Program-made: the position numbers and the translations under genes
The notes under the pieces: model-generated
Told to the model about the DNA's origin: nothing
The model's database searches: none
Seen by the model: only the letters and a program-made list of their open reading frames with translations
Part shown: positions 18,494-27,463 of the stretch, piece after piece
Position numbering within the stretch: the first letter of the stretch is position 1
Layout of the letters: each line of letters starts with the position of its first letter
Source of the DNA: Candidatus Methylomirabilota bacterium
Lineage (GTDB): Bacteria > Methylomirabilota > Methylomirabilia > Rokubacteriales > CSP1-6
Assembly: GCA_035709005.1 (NCBI GenBank)
Contig: DASTFB010000107.1
Span: 1 to 48,254 of the forward strand
Direction of reading: 5' to 3'
Length of the DNA stretch: 48,254 nt

Positions 18494-19702
18494 TTGCCGA
18501 ACTTCGTCTACCGAGGGAGGACGATCGCCGGCGCTGTGGCCGGCGAGGTTGAGGCAACCGACCGGGCCAACGCTGTCGGCGAGCTCCGTTCCCGGGGCAT
18601 TCTGGTTACCGCCGTCACCGAGCGGCGGACCAGGGCCGCGACATCCGCTCGACGTGGTGGCGGAGGCAAGGTCAAGGACCGAGAGCTCGCCGTGTACACC
18701 CGTCAGTTCTCGGCGATGATCGACGCCGGCCTGCCGATCACCCAGTGCCTCTCGATCCTGGCCGAGCAGACGGAATCCAAACACCTCCGCAACGTCACCC
18801 AGCAGATCGTCAAGGAAGTAGAGGCGGGCGCCGCCCTGGCTGACTCTTTCCGCAAGTTTCCCCGAGTCTTCAACGATCTGTTCACCAACATGCTGCAGGC
18901 CGGCGAATCGGCCGGCGTGCTTGACGTGGTCCTCCAGCGGTTGGCGGCCTACATCGAAAAGGCCGCTTCGCTGAAGCGTAAGGTCAAGGGCGCCATGGTG
19001 TACCCCGCGACTATTATCTCCGTGGCCGTCCTCGTGGTGATCTTCATGATGACGTTCGTCATCCCGACCTTCAAAACCATGTTTACGGGGTTGGGGGCCG
19101 ATTTGCCGCTGCCGACCAAGGTCGTGCTCTGGGCGTCGGACTTCACCCGCAAGTACATCCTCTACATCTTCGCCGCCATGGCCGCCTTCGTGTTCGTCCT
19201 CAAGAAGTACTATGCTACCGAGTCGGGTAGCATGGTCATCGATTCGCTTCTTCTCAAGGTGCCAGTCATTGGCGTCCTCATCCAGAAAGTATCGGTGGCG
19301 CGATTCACCAGGACACTGGGGACGATGATCTCGTCCGGCGTCCCGATTCTTGAAGCGCTCCGCATCACGGCCCGCTCTGCCGGTAACCGGGTGGTGGAGA
19401 AGGCGGTCATGCAGGCCCGGGCGGCGGTCACGTCGGGGCGCACGCTGGCCGAGCCACTGCGAACGGCGGCGGTCTTCCCGCCCATGGTCGTTCACATGAT
19501 CAACGTCGGCGAGTCGACCGGAGCCCTCGACCAGATGCTGGCCAAGGTGGCCGACTTCTACGACGACGAGGTTGATACCGCGGTGGGTGCTCTCATGTCA
19601 CTGCTGGAGCCGGCGATGATCGTCATTCTCGGCGTCATCATCGGCGGCCTGGTCGTCGCGCTTTATCTACCGATCTTCAAGATCGTGACCCTGATCAAGT
19701 AA
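18494..19702 (+). CDS. pilC: Type IV pilus inner-membrane platform protein PilC
   Basis: 402 residues, with two GspF repeats (about 65-190 and 270-395) and three predicted membrane segments, including AMVYPATIISVAVLVVIFMM and AMIVILGVIIGGLVVALYLP. Motifs VYTRQFSAMIDAGLPITQCL and FTRTLGTMISSGVPILEALR mark the two repeats. PilC couples the PilB/PilT motors to pilin movement. The start appears to be TTG at 18494, with TAGGAGG overlapping the pilT stop as ribosome site; no ATG is available near. Confidence 0.96.
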   Translation: MPNFVYRGRTIAGAVAGEVEATDRANAVGELRSRGILVTAVTERRTRAATSARRGGGGKVKDRELAVYTRQFSAMIDAGLPITQCLSILAEQTESKHLRNVTQQIVKEVEAGAALADSFRKFPRVFNDLFTNMLQAGESAGVLDVVLQRLAAYIEKAASLKRKVKGAMVYPATIISVAVLVVIFMMTFVIPTFKTMFTGLGADLPLPTKVVLWASDFTRKYILYIFAAMAAFVFVLKKYYATESGSMVIDSLLLKVPVIGVLIQKVSVARFTRTLGTMISSGVPILEALRITARSAGNRVVEKAVMQARAAVTSGRTLAEPLRTAAVFPPMVVHMINVGESTGALDQMLAKVADFYDDEVDTAVGALMSLLEPAMIVILGVIIGGLVVALYLPIFKIVTLIK

Positions 19703-19722
19703 GCGGAAGACGCGGCAAGCAA

Positions 19723-22122
19723 TTGGCGAGCGTCCGGATCACGCCGGGGCTGGCCGGCGCCCTCTTGGTCGGCGCGGCATTCGCGCTCGGCGTGACCAAG
19801 GTGGAGGACTGGGACGCCTTCACCCACCTCGCACTCGGCCGGGAGATTGTCGGCCGCCGCTGGTTTCCCGACCACGAGCTCTTCACTTTCCCGACCGCCG
19901 CCCTGCCCTACTACAATCCGGAGTGGCTGTTCGACGTAGTCCTCTATTTGGCCTATGTCCTCGGTGGTTACACGGGCCTGATCCTCCTGAAGGCGGCGCT
20001 CGCATCGTTGACCGCGCTCATCCTGTGGAAGGACTCCGGGCTCGGCTCCCCACTGTCGTCGGATAGGGTGCTGGGGGTGACGATCCGGGCGGCCGTCCTC
20101 GTTCCTTTTCTCCTCATGATCCGCTATCGGATCGTGGAGCGGCCGGACCTGGTTCTCATGGTCTTTCTCAGCTTCACCATCTACGCGCTCAACGCGTATC
20201 TCACCGACGGCCGGCGTTACCTCTACCTTCTTCCGGGGACCCAGGTCGTCTGGGCCAACATGCATCCGAGCACGATCGTCGCCGTCGTGCCGTTCATGGC
20301 CATCCTGGCGGGCGGCGTTCTCTTGCGTGTGCTCGAGCGCCGGCGCGGGACGCCCATTCTGGGCACCCCGTCGCCGGCCCAGCTGCGGACGGTAGCGCTG
20401 GTGTTCGCCGGGGTTCTCGTCGCCTCCACGCTGAATCCCTATGGCACCCATGCGCTGACCCAGCCGTTCCGCATCGTCGCCGCACCGTGGTTGACCCAGT
20501 ACGTCGCCGAGCTCCAGCCGCCCCGCCTTGGCCTGCAGCCGGGCCCCTTCGTCGCAGCCGGGGTGCTCGCGATCACGTTCATCTTCCTCGCTCGACGGTT
20601 GCCGGTCATCCCGCTCCTCCTCGTCGCACCGTTCGTCTATCTCGGGCTTTCTGCGCTGCGGTTCATGTTCCTCCTCGGCCTCGTCGCTGCGCCCGTGCTC
20701 GGCCGAAACGCCCTGGCGATCGTGGGCGCTCCGGCAAGCGTCGCGCGTCGGGTTGCCATCGTCACGGCATCAGCGGCCGTCGTGCTCGGCGTCGCGTCCA
20801 CGGGACTGGCCCTGGCCGGCCTCGGGCCCTTTGCCGCACCGGCCTTGACGACTGGCCTCGGGATCCAGGATCGCTTCCTCCCCGAACGCGCGCTCCAGTA
20901 CCTCGACCGGGTCGGCGCGCACGGACGCGTGTTCAACACCGTCCATTGGGGTGGCTACCTCGCCTGGCGGGACTTCCCCCGTCGCCTGGCGATCGTCGAT
21001 GGCCGCGGGCACCTCCCGGAGGCGGTACTCGCCGACGTTCACTTCGCCACGACGAACGCCGGGGTCCTCGACCGTCTCCAGGCAGCGTATGCGTTCGATA
21101 TAGTGGTCGTGGCCTATCCCCGGGTCGACGCCGGGAGCAGCACCGAATTCATCTCGCCTCAGTGGGCCCTCGTCTACTGGGATGACGTCGCGCTAGTCTA
21201 TCTGCGCCGGTCGACCGCGTTCGCTGGAGTGATCGCGCGGGACGAGTACCGCCATGTGAAGCCGGCCCACGGAGTCCCGCACCTGCGCTGGATGCTAGAC
21301 AACGGCGCGCCGTCTCCTGCGCTCGAGCAGGAGATCCGCCGAAACGTGGCCGAAACGGGATCGTCGCTGGGCTACACATTCCTCGGCTTCGTCGACCTCC
21401 AGGCTCGCCGCTACGACGCGGCCCTACAGGCGTTCCGCCGAGTGCGCGATTATAGCTCCCGCTGGCACGCCTACCAGGGGCTGGCACTCGCCTACTGGGG
21501 GCAAGGCGATCTCGCTCAGGCCGTCGAGTACTACAAGGCGGCGGCAGCCGTGTTCGAGGATCCGGTCTTCTTCTACAACGTCGGCCTCGGGTTGACGCGG
21601 CTGGGAAACGATCGCGACGCGGTCCAGTATCTCGAACGCGCCCGCGCCCGTGACCCCGGCTTCACCGCGACCTACCCGCTGCTCATCGACGCCTATCGTC
21701 GCCTGGGAGAGCGAGAGCGAGAACGGCAGGTGGCTGCCGCGTACGAGCAGGCGCGCCTGCGCGCCCGCGTGCACGAACACATCCGGAACGCCGTTCGGCT
21801 CGCCCGCGCGGGGAACGCCGAGGCCGCCGTGGGCGAGCTCCAGGTGTCTCTTCGCCTCGACCACCGGAACGCGGCGACCCGACACGTGCTCGGCAATATC
21901 TATCAGGCCCAGGGCCGGTTCGACGCGGCGATCGTCCAGCAGCAGGCCGCCCTCGAGGCAGATCCCCGCTTCGCTCCGGCCCACTACGCCCTGGGACGCC
22001 TGTATCAGCAACGCGGGGACGCGACCGCCGCCCGAGCCCACCTCGACGCGTACATCCGCCTCGACCGCGACAGTTACCTGTCGTGGAAAGTCCGCGAGGA
22101 GCTCGCCGGAACTCCACGCTGA
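19723..22122 (+). CDS. Polytopic membrane protein with C-terminal TPR repeats (GT-C-like), copy 1
   Basis: 799 residues from a TTG start. About ten hydrophobic segments occupy residues 5-385. The first loop, KVEDWDAFTHLALGREIVGR followed by ELFTFPTAALPYYNPEWLFD, has the acidic-residue loop and W-L pattern seen in a large family of predicted GT-C glycosyltransferase-like proteins. RVFNTVHWGGYLAWR and IVDGRG in the soluble part are also typical. The C-terminal ~270 residues are TPR units (QLDHR-type spacing, AALEADPRFAPAHYALGRLY). It may act on lipid-linked sugars and use the TPRs to hold a partner, but no acceptor is known. It follows pilC by 20 bases and has a paralogue at 33059, also inside the pilus locus. 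Confidence 0.75.
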   Translation: MASVRITPGLAGALLVGAAFALGVTKVEDWDAFTHLALGREIVGRRWFPDHELFTFPTAALPYYNPEWLFDVVLYLAYVLGGYTGLILLKAALASLTALILWKDSGLGSPLSSDRVLGVTIRAAVLVPFLLMIRYRIVERPDLVLMVFLSFTIYALNAYLTDGRRYLYLLPGTQVVWANMHPSTIVAVVPFMAILAGGVLLRVLERRRGTPILGTPSPAQLRTVALVFAGVLVASTLNPYGTHALTQPFRIVAAPWLTQYVAELQPPRLGLQPGPFVAAGVLAITFIFLARRLPVIPLLLVAPFVYLGLSALRFMFLLGLVAAPVLGRNALAIVGAPASVARRVAIVTASAAVVLGVASTGLALAGLGPFAAPALTTGLGIQDRFLPERALQYLDRVGAHGRVFNTVHWGGYLAWRDFPRRLAIVDGRGHLPEAVLADVHFATTNAGVLDRLQAAYAFDIVVVAYPRVDAGSSTEFISPQWALVYWDDVALVYLRRSTAFAGVIARDEYRHVKPAHGVPHLRWMLDNGAPSPALEQEIRRNVAETGSSLGYTFLGFVDLQARRYDAALQAFRRVRDYSSRWHAYQGLALAYWGQGDLAQAVEYYKAAAAVFEDPVFFYNVGLGLTRLGNDRDAVQYLERARARDPGFTATYPLLIDAYRRLGERERERQVAAAYEQARLRARVHEHIRNAVRLARAGNAEAAVGELQVSLRLDHRNAATRHVLGNIYQAQGRFDAAIVQQQAALEADPRFAPAHYALGRLYQQRGDATAARAHLDAYIRLDRDSYLSWKVREELAGTPR

Positions 22123-22153
22123 GGGTCCCCGGGGCCGGGGGCCATAGCGCCGG

Positions 22154-23215
22154 CTACCAGCGGAGCAGGGGACGGGCCAACAGCCAGTAGCCTCGGAGCA
22201 GCGGATTCATCACGCGGCGCAGGAGCCAGCTATCCACGGCCGGAAACTCGATTCGCGCCGTCCAATGCACGGTGATCGCCCGATCGGGAACCCGGCGAAT
22301 GGACTGGACAGCGCGTCGCTTCTGTCTCAGGTATTGCCAGGTCGACCGCCGCATGAAGAAGCGGTACACGGCGAGACGTCGCCCCAGCCAGCCGCCAGTG
22401 AACGCATAGCCGAGCATCAGCACCTCGAATAGCAGAAGCGCGGGCGCGAGCAGCGCCAGCGTGCTCAACCGATAGTGGGTGAGGACGTTGATGAGTCGGT
22501 TCCGCTCGATGTAGTAGAGCTTGTCGGGGTTCCGACCGAAGTCGTAGTCGTGGTGCATGCGCGCACGCGGCGCCAGCAGCACGTCGTACCCGGCCAGGCG
22601 CATGCGCCACGAGAGGTCGCTGTCCTCGTGGTACATGAAAAATGCGGGGTCGAAGAGGCCGACGGTCCGCAGGGCGCTCGCCCGAAAGAGCACACCGGCC
22701 CCGCTCGCATACCCCACTGGCCTGGGCTCGAGCGGCCCGTCCGGACGACCGTCCCCGCCGGAGAAGCCAACGCCGAGGAAATGGAGCTCATTTCCCCACG
22801 TGTTGATGACCATCCGGCCGTTTCGATCTGTTCTCAAGATCTTTGGCTGCACGGCCCCGGCCTGCGGGTGTCGCTCGGCAATCGCCACCAGCTCCCGCAG
22901 CCAATCGGGGTCGAGGACCGTGTCCTGGGTGATGACGGCCACGTAGTCGACCCCGGCCGCCAGCGCTTCGCGCATGCCGGCGGCCGCTCCGCCGGCGTAC
23001 CCAATGTTGTCCCCGGGCACGAGGACACGCACCTGGGGCGCGCGCGCGCGAAACCATCGCCAAGCGTCGCGGTCCGGCCCGTTCTCCACGACGATCAGAG
23101 ACTGACGCTCGGACCGATAGCGGAGGGCCTGAACGCTGGCATAGAGTCGGTCGAGATTGTCCGCGCCGAAGTAGGTGACGAGGACGATGGCAACAGCGGG
23201 ATCGCCGGGCGACAC
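22154..23215 (-). CDS. Glycosyltransferase family 2 (rhamnosyltransferase-like)
   Basis: 353 residues. A GT-A domain begins VAIVLVTYFGADNLDRLYAS and carries VENGPDRDAW, the nucleotide-binding GDNIGYAGGAAAGMREAL, and a DTVLDPDW metal-site equivalent. The acceptor part contains GLFDPAFFMYHEDSDLSWRM, typical of WbbL-like enzymes. A hydrophobic segment at about 265-290 and a basic C-terminus suggest membrane association. It would transfer a deoxyhexose or hexose to a growing surface glycan; the sugar cannot be told. It is the most downstream gene of the leftward glycan cluster, 11 bases after DUF2304. Confidence 0.88.
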   Translation of the reverse strand: MSPGDPAVAIVLVTYFGADNLDRLYASVQALRYRSERQSLIVVENGPDRDAWRWFRARAPQVRVLVPGDNIGYAGGAAAGMREALAAGVDYVAVITQDTVLDPDWLRELVAIAERHPQAGAVQPKILRTDRNGRMVINTWGNELHFLGVGFSGGDGRPDGPLEPRPVGYASGAGVLFRASALRTVGLFDPAFFMYHEDSDLSWRMRLAGYDVLLAPRARMHHDYDFGRNPDKLYYIERNRLINVLTHYRLSTLALLAPALLLFEVLMLGYAFTGGWLGRRLAVYRFFMRRSTWQYLRQKRRAVQSIRRVPDRAITVHWTARIEFPAVDSWLLRRVMNPLLRGYWLLARPLLRW

Positions 23216-23226
23216 CAGCTGACGTC

Positions 23227-23592
23227 TTATCCGCGCCCAGGCCTATCGAGCTGACTCGCCAGGAGCGCCAGCTCCTGGACCAGGTTCTTCACTTCCGTCG
23301 TCAGTCGGGAGATGATCACCGAGTAATGGATGACGATGGCCAAAAGGAACAGCAACGAGAAGAGCAGGAGGGTCGTGATCGGCGACACGGCGCCGATGAC
23401 CCACGTTATGAGCACCAGGAGGCGCTGCCACACCACGAGGACGATCATGAGTCCGCCGGTGAGAAGCCAGAGCCAAGAGTACTCCTCACGAAGCCGCCTG
23501 CGGCGCACCAGCTCCAGGATGAAGACGAACACCAGCACCGAGGTGACGATCGCGAAGAATTGCTGGTGGGGCGTCATCAAGAGATGATCCAT
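23227..23592 (-). CDS. DUF2304 membrane protein
   Basis: 121 residues with three hydrophobic segments (about 12-30, 40-62 and 66-90) and a C-terminal amphipathic helix (SRLTTEVKNLVQELALLASQ). The sequence EEYSWLWLLTGG is typical of DUF2304. This family is often found beside a dolichyl-phosphate-mannose-synthase-like GT2, as it is here (one base from the fused GT2 gene), which suggests it helps lipid-linked sugar synthesis or flipping. Function is inferred from neighbourhood only. Confidence 0.8.
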   Translation of the reverse strand: MDHLLMTPHQQFFAIVTSVLVFVFILELVRRRRLREEYSWLWLLTGGLMIVLVVWQRLLVLITWVIGAVSPITTLLLFSLLFLLAIVIHYSVIISRLTTEVKNLVQELALLASQLDRPGRG

Positions 23593-23593
23593 A

Positions 23594-25492
23594 TCAGATC
23601 TCCTTCGGCTCGCTCATGTCACGGCGGAGCGGGACCAGCGCAATTGACAGCAGCATCTTGAAGACGTAATAGATCGGCCGCAGCCCGGAGTGCATCGAGA
23701 GCGGTCGGTGCGTTGGGTACATGCGGACCGGCACCTCCTTCACCCGGAAGCCAGCCCGCTTCAGCATAATCAGCACGTCGGCGTCGGGATAGTCGACGGG
23801 GTAGCGTTCTGTCGTGTAGAAGCGGAGGACGTCCCGGCTGAGCGCTTGAAAGCCCGACGTCACGTCGGAGAAGCGCATCCCTGTCAGCGCGAACGCCAGG
23901 AAGGAAAACAGTCGCATCCCGATCCGCCGGGCGATGGACGGGCGGTACGCCGTGGCGTTGATGAAGCGGGATCCCAGGGCGACATCCGCCTCCTCGCGGT
24001 CGATGACGCTGAGGAGCAGCGGGACGTCCGCTGGCTCGTGCTGCCCATCGCCGTCCAGCTGAACGACGCAGTCGTAGCCTTCCCGAAGGGCGTGCTTGTA
24101 GCCGGTCTGCAGCGCCACCCCGTAGCCCATGTTGAACGGCAACCGAACAACCCGGGCGCCCGCGGTCCGCGCAACGGCCGCCGTGCCGTCGGTTGAACCG
24201 TCATCCACGACCAACACGGGCAGACCGGGTCCGATGGCCGCAGCGCGCCGGACTACCGCGGCAATGGAAGCCGCCTCGTTGAACGCGGGAATCACGACCA
24301 AAGGGTTCAGGACGGCCGACCTTCGCCGCCGATCGGGGGTAGCTCCGTCCAGACGATCGTCCAGGGCACCGCCAGTGGGGTGTCCGCCGCGGGGCTTCAC
24401 CGGCGTCACCGGAGCCGTCCGCCCGAGGCCGAGGGCGATGGCCGCGATCGTGCCTGCCTTGCGCCACTCGCGCTCAGCCAGTCGCAACAGCATGCTCGCG
24501 AGCACCCCGAGATAAACGGTGGGAAGAGCAAAGGGATAGAACTTTCGGGTGATCCGCAGCCGGTTCCTGATCAACAAACGCTCGGCCATGAGACTTCGTT
24601 TTCTGGCATCCATGTTCGCCCCGGTACTCGCCCCTCCCTTGTGGTACAGCACGCTGCCCGGCGCATAGGTGAGGGCATACCGGCCGCGGATTCGAAAGGC
24701 CCAGTCCACCTCTTCGAAAAAGAGAAAGTAGTCCTCGCTCATCAAGCCGATGTCCTCGAGCACCCGCCGCGAGACGAGCATGGAGGCGCCCATGATGTAG
24801 GACAGGCGCCGCTCGACCCGCGCTTCCTCCGCAACCGCCGCGCTTGCAGGCCGGCGTGCACCGATGTGCCACGTGCCCCCTAGCCACTTGTTGTAGCGGG
24901 CACCGGCCAGGGCCTGGACGAGGTGCGGCGGGTCATATGACAAGAGTGTCGAGCCGCACATGCCGGCGTCCGGTCGCTCTTCCATCCGCCGGACGAGATG
25001 ACCGAGGGTGTCCGGACGGACGACCGTATCGTTGTTGAGCACCCAGGCGTACGCGAACTCGTCCCGGGCCAGGACGTAGCGCAGGCCGACGTTGACCCCG
25101 CCGGCAAAGCCAAGATTGCTGCCCGTTTGGATGAAAACCAGGCGGGTATCGCGATCCTGGGGGCCGCCCCCTGCTTCAGCAGCCGTCCGATCATAGCTGG
25201 TGTGGGCAACGGGCTTGGCCACCGGAGGCGCCAAGAGGCCGCGCAACGGATTCCCGGGCGCCACGACCACATCGAGAAGCCCGGCCGCCCACGCCTGGAG
25301 GTGCTCGAACGATCGGTCCGCTGAGCCGTTGTCGCACACGATGACGCGGAAGGACGGCCAATTGCTCCGGAGCAGGCTCTCCAGACACTCGATGGTATCG
25401 GCCCAGCCCTTCCAGTTGACTACGACGACGGCCACCGTCGGTCCGGAGGTGGCGCCGGGCGGCGCCGAGCGACTACTCGCGGCCTGCGCCAC
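23594..25492 (-). CDS. Fused tandem family-2 glycosyltransferases
   Basis: About 632 residues from a GTG at 25492, chosen because sequence upstream is out-of-frame GT4 coding and unlike any protein. Domain 1 (about 18-330) is WbbL-like: VAVVVVNWKGWADTIECLES, CDNGSADRS, GSNLGFAGGVNVGLRY, LNNDTVVRPDTL, DYFLFFEEVDWAFR. Domain 2 (about 395-632) is a DPM1-like GT2: LVVIPAFNEAASIAAVVRRA, VDDGSTDGT, FNMGYGVALQTGYKHAL, QLDGDGQHEPAD, and DVTSGFQALSRDVLRFY. The two domains are normally separate genes. Domain 2 plus DUF2304 would make a polyprenyl-phosphate sugar; domain 1 would elongate the glycan. The 20-base overlap with the upstream GT4 gene implies coupling. Confidence 0.85.
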   Translation of the reverse strand: MAQAASSRSAPPGATSGPTVAVVVVNWKGWADTIECLESLLRSNWPSFRVIVCDNGSADRSFEHLQAWAAGLLDVVVAPGNPLRGLLAPPVAKPVAHTSYDRTAAEAGGGPQDRDTRLVFIQTGSNLGFAGGVNVGLRYVLARDEFAYAWVLNNDTVVRPDTLGHLVRRMEERPDAGMCGSTLLSYDPPHLVQALAGARYNKWLGGTWHIGARRPASAAVAEEARVERRLSYIMGASMLVSRRVLEDIGLMSEDYFLFFEEVDWAFRIRGRYALTYAPGSVLYHKGGASTGANMDARKRSLMAERLLIRNRLRITRKFYPFALPTVYLGVLASMLLRLAEREWRKAGTIAAIALGLGRTAPVTPVKPRGGHPTGGALDDRLDGATPDRRRRSAVLNPLVVIPAFNEAASIAAVVRRAAAIGPGLPVLVVDDGSTDGTAAVARTAGARVVRLPFNMGYGVALQTGYKHALREGYDCVVQLDGDGQHEPADVPLLLSVIDREEADVALGSRFINATAYRPSIARRIGMRLFSFLAFALTGMRFSDVTSGFQALSRDVLRFYTTERYPVDYPDADVLIMLKRAGFRVKEVPVRMYPTHRPLSMHSGLRPIYYVFKMLLSIALVPLRRDMSEPKEI

Positions 25493-26723
25493 GAGGGCCC
25501 CCCGCTGTCGTCGCGTCGGCTTTCGCAGCACGTTGGAGGTGAGCGAGGAGTCGGAGGCCGGCCTGCTCCATGGTCCAGCGCTCGCTGACGGCCGCGGCCG
25601 CGGCGCGGCCGATCTTCCGCCGCTTGCCGTCATCCGCCAGCAGCTCGGACACCGCGGCGGCGAACAGCCCTTCGTCCCGCTCGACGAGGATGCCGGTGTC
25701 GCCGTCGACGATGCTTTCCCGCAGGCCACCCTCCTTCACGGCCACCACCGGCGTCCCGCAGGCCATGGCTTCCAGGGGCGCCAGGCCAAAGGGCTCCAGA
25801 TACGCACCGTAGACGAACACCCGGGCGCGGTTGTACAGCTGAACCAGCTGGGGATCCGAGACGAGAACTCGGATGTCCAGCACGACGCCCTGGCGGGCCG
25901 CCAGCGTCTCGATGTAGCGCTGCCAGTCGTGATCTATCCCATTCGCCACCAGCACGAGTCGAGGCCGGCGTCGCTCCTCGATGCGGGCGAGGGCTCGCAC
26001 GATGAAGTCGTGGCCCTTCATCGGCCCCATGTAGCCCACCGACATCACATAATCGTCCTCGTCCTCGTCCTGGTGCGCGAAGAGCTCGTGGTCCACGCCG
26101 AGGTAGCAGACCGACGCGTTCATACCGTAGACCCGAAGGATCGCCTCTCGTGAGAAGTAGGAGTTCGCAAGGATCGACCGGGCTGCCGAAGCATTGCCGC
26201 GGTCGATCTGGACCAGCCGGGCCTCGGCGTAGCGGCGGGCCAAGTCGATCCGCAACAACGGCGCGCGGTGCACGTTGCCCTCCCGGCGGACGGTCTCGTT
26301 CACGCGCTCCTGTTGCCGGCAGGGCTGCTGACAGTAGTAGACGTGCGGCGTGACCAGGTACTTGAGGATGAAGGGCGACATCGTGTAGCGGTCTTGCTCC
26401 ACGAACACCGCCTCATAGTCGCCCTCATCGATCACCGCCGCGATCCGCCGCTGGGTACGTTCCAGATCCGCCAGCGACACGGACAGCGGCGCGATCGGCG
26501 GCAGATAGCGGAGCGCAGAGGTGACAACCCCGGACCATGTCGCGCCAACCGGAAAGACCTCGACGCGCCTGGCCAAGTCCCGCAAGCTCAAATACGCTTC
26601 GTCCGCTCCCACCGGGATGAGCACATCGATCGCACACCCCGCGCGGTGGAGCTGCTTGACCAGGCCGTAGAGGGCCCGTTTCGCGCCACCCGCCGGCAGG
26701 TTGTGAAAGACCGCGAGTCTCAT
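25473..26723 (-). CDS. Glycosyltransferase family 4 (GT-B)
   Basis: 416 residues starting at ATG 26723, which overlaps the methyltransferase stop (ATGA). The N-terminal domain opens MRLAVFHNLPAGGAKRALYG, a donor-fold glycine loop. The C-terminal domain has the GT4 signature FGLAPLEAMACGTPVVAVKE followed by GGLRESIVDGDTGILV, including the EX7E glutamates. A Cys/Gln-rich stretch HVYYCQQPCRQQERVNE is distinctive. It would retain sugar configuration while adding to a lipid-linked or surface glycan. The reading frame is open much further upstream, but that part is the shadow of the methyltransferase gene. Confidence 0.88.
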   Translation of the reverse strand: MRLAVFHNLPAGGAKRALYGLVKQLHRAGCAIDVLIPVGADEAYLSLRDLARRVEVFPVGATWSGVVTSALRYLPPIAPLSVSLADLERTQRRIAAVIDEGDYEAVFVEQDRYTMSPFILKYLVTPHVYYCQQPCRQQERVNETVRREGNVHRAPLLRIDLARRYAEARLVQIDRGNASAARSILANSYFSREAILRVYGMNASVCYLGVDHELFAHQDEDEDDYVMSVGYMGPMKGHDFIVRALARIEERRRPRLVLVANGIDHDWQRYIETLAARQGVVLDIRVLVSDPQLVQLYNRARVFVYGAYLEPFGLAPLEAMACGTPVVAVKEGGLRESIVDGDTGILVERDEGLFAAAVSELLADDGKRRKIGRAAAAAVSERWTMEQAGLRLLAHLQRAAKADATTAGGPRGAGRE

Positions 26724-27463
26724 ATCTTTCGCGCAACCGCGACCAGGTCGTGGCTGAACGCCGCCGGGCACACGCCGAGGAACTTGCCGAGCACCCACAA
26801 CCCCACCCCGCGGACGGCTGCCCTCGTCTGGCCGATGACCCACGCGTCCAGGCGGGGGACGCGCTCGTAGTCCAGCATCACCGGTGCGAATCCGGTCAGA
26901 GCCAAGCACTGCCGCAGGCCGTCCGGCGCAAATGGAGTCTCGTGCGTGAAGTCCCTGTAAAAGACCCGACCCCACGTCGGATTGTCGGCGTTGGTCACGC
27001 GGATCACGATGAGCCCCTCACGATCCAGCGCGGCGTGGCACCGATCAAGCAGCTCGAGCACTCGATCCTTCGACAAATGGTCCAGGAGGTCGATCACGGC
27101 GATGGCCGCGAACGCCCCTCCCCGCCGCACATACTCGAAAACATCGGCGAGCTCGAAGACGACCTTCGCAGCGGCGTCGAGTCCGTGCTCCGCGAGCTTG
27201 CCCCGGGCGATGACCAGCTGCTCCTCGGATACATCCACCGCGTGGAGATTGCGGAACCCCCGCCGCAACAGATAGTGCTCGAGGTACCCGACGCCGCACG
27301 GCAGATCCAGGATCGGGGCTTCCTTTGGCAGGGCTGAGAAGTAAGGGCCAAAGTTCACGTCGATCCTCCTGATCGCCCACTCCCAGGCGGCCGCGCTCTG
27401 CGGCATCACTCGATGGTAGTGCGTGGACCAGTACCGCTGGACGAGTCGCTCCTGATAGTTCAT
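26720..27463 (-). CDS. Class I SAM-dependent methyltransferase
   Basis: 247 residues from ATG 27463, overlapping the flippase stop by ATGA. Motif I is ILDLPCGVGYLEHYLLRRGF, motif II the acidic LHAVDVSEEQLVIAR, and then FELADVFEYV and AIAVIDLLDHLSKD. The C-terminal hydrophobic region (RGVGLWVLGKFLGV) resembles family members that work near membranes. In this setting methylation of a glycan or its lipid carrier is likely, but the acceptor is not visible. Confidence 0.85.
   Translation of the reverse strand: MNYQERLVQRYWSTHYHRVMPQSAAAWEWAIRRIDVNFGPYFSALPKEAPILDLPCGVGYLEHYLLRRGFRNLHAVDVSEEQLVIARGKLAEHGLDAAAKVVFELADVFEYVRRGGAFAAIAVIDLLDHLSKDRVLELLDRCHAALDREGLIVIRVTNADNPTWGRVFYRDFTHETPFAPDGLRQCLALTGFAPVMLDYERVPRLDAWVIGQTRAAVRGVGLWVLGKFLGVCPAAFSHDLVAVARKI

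Noticed and set aside
18134-19495. A 453-codon reverse frame opposite pilT/pilC
   Set aside because: Antisense shadow of two clear pilus genes, with Arg/Gly/His-rich nonsense sequence.
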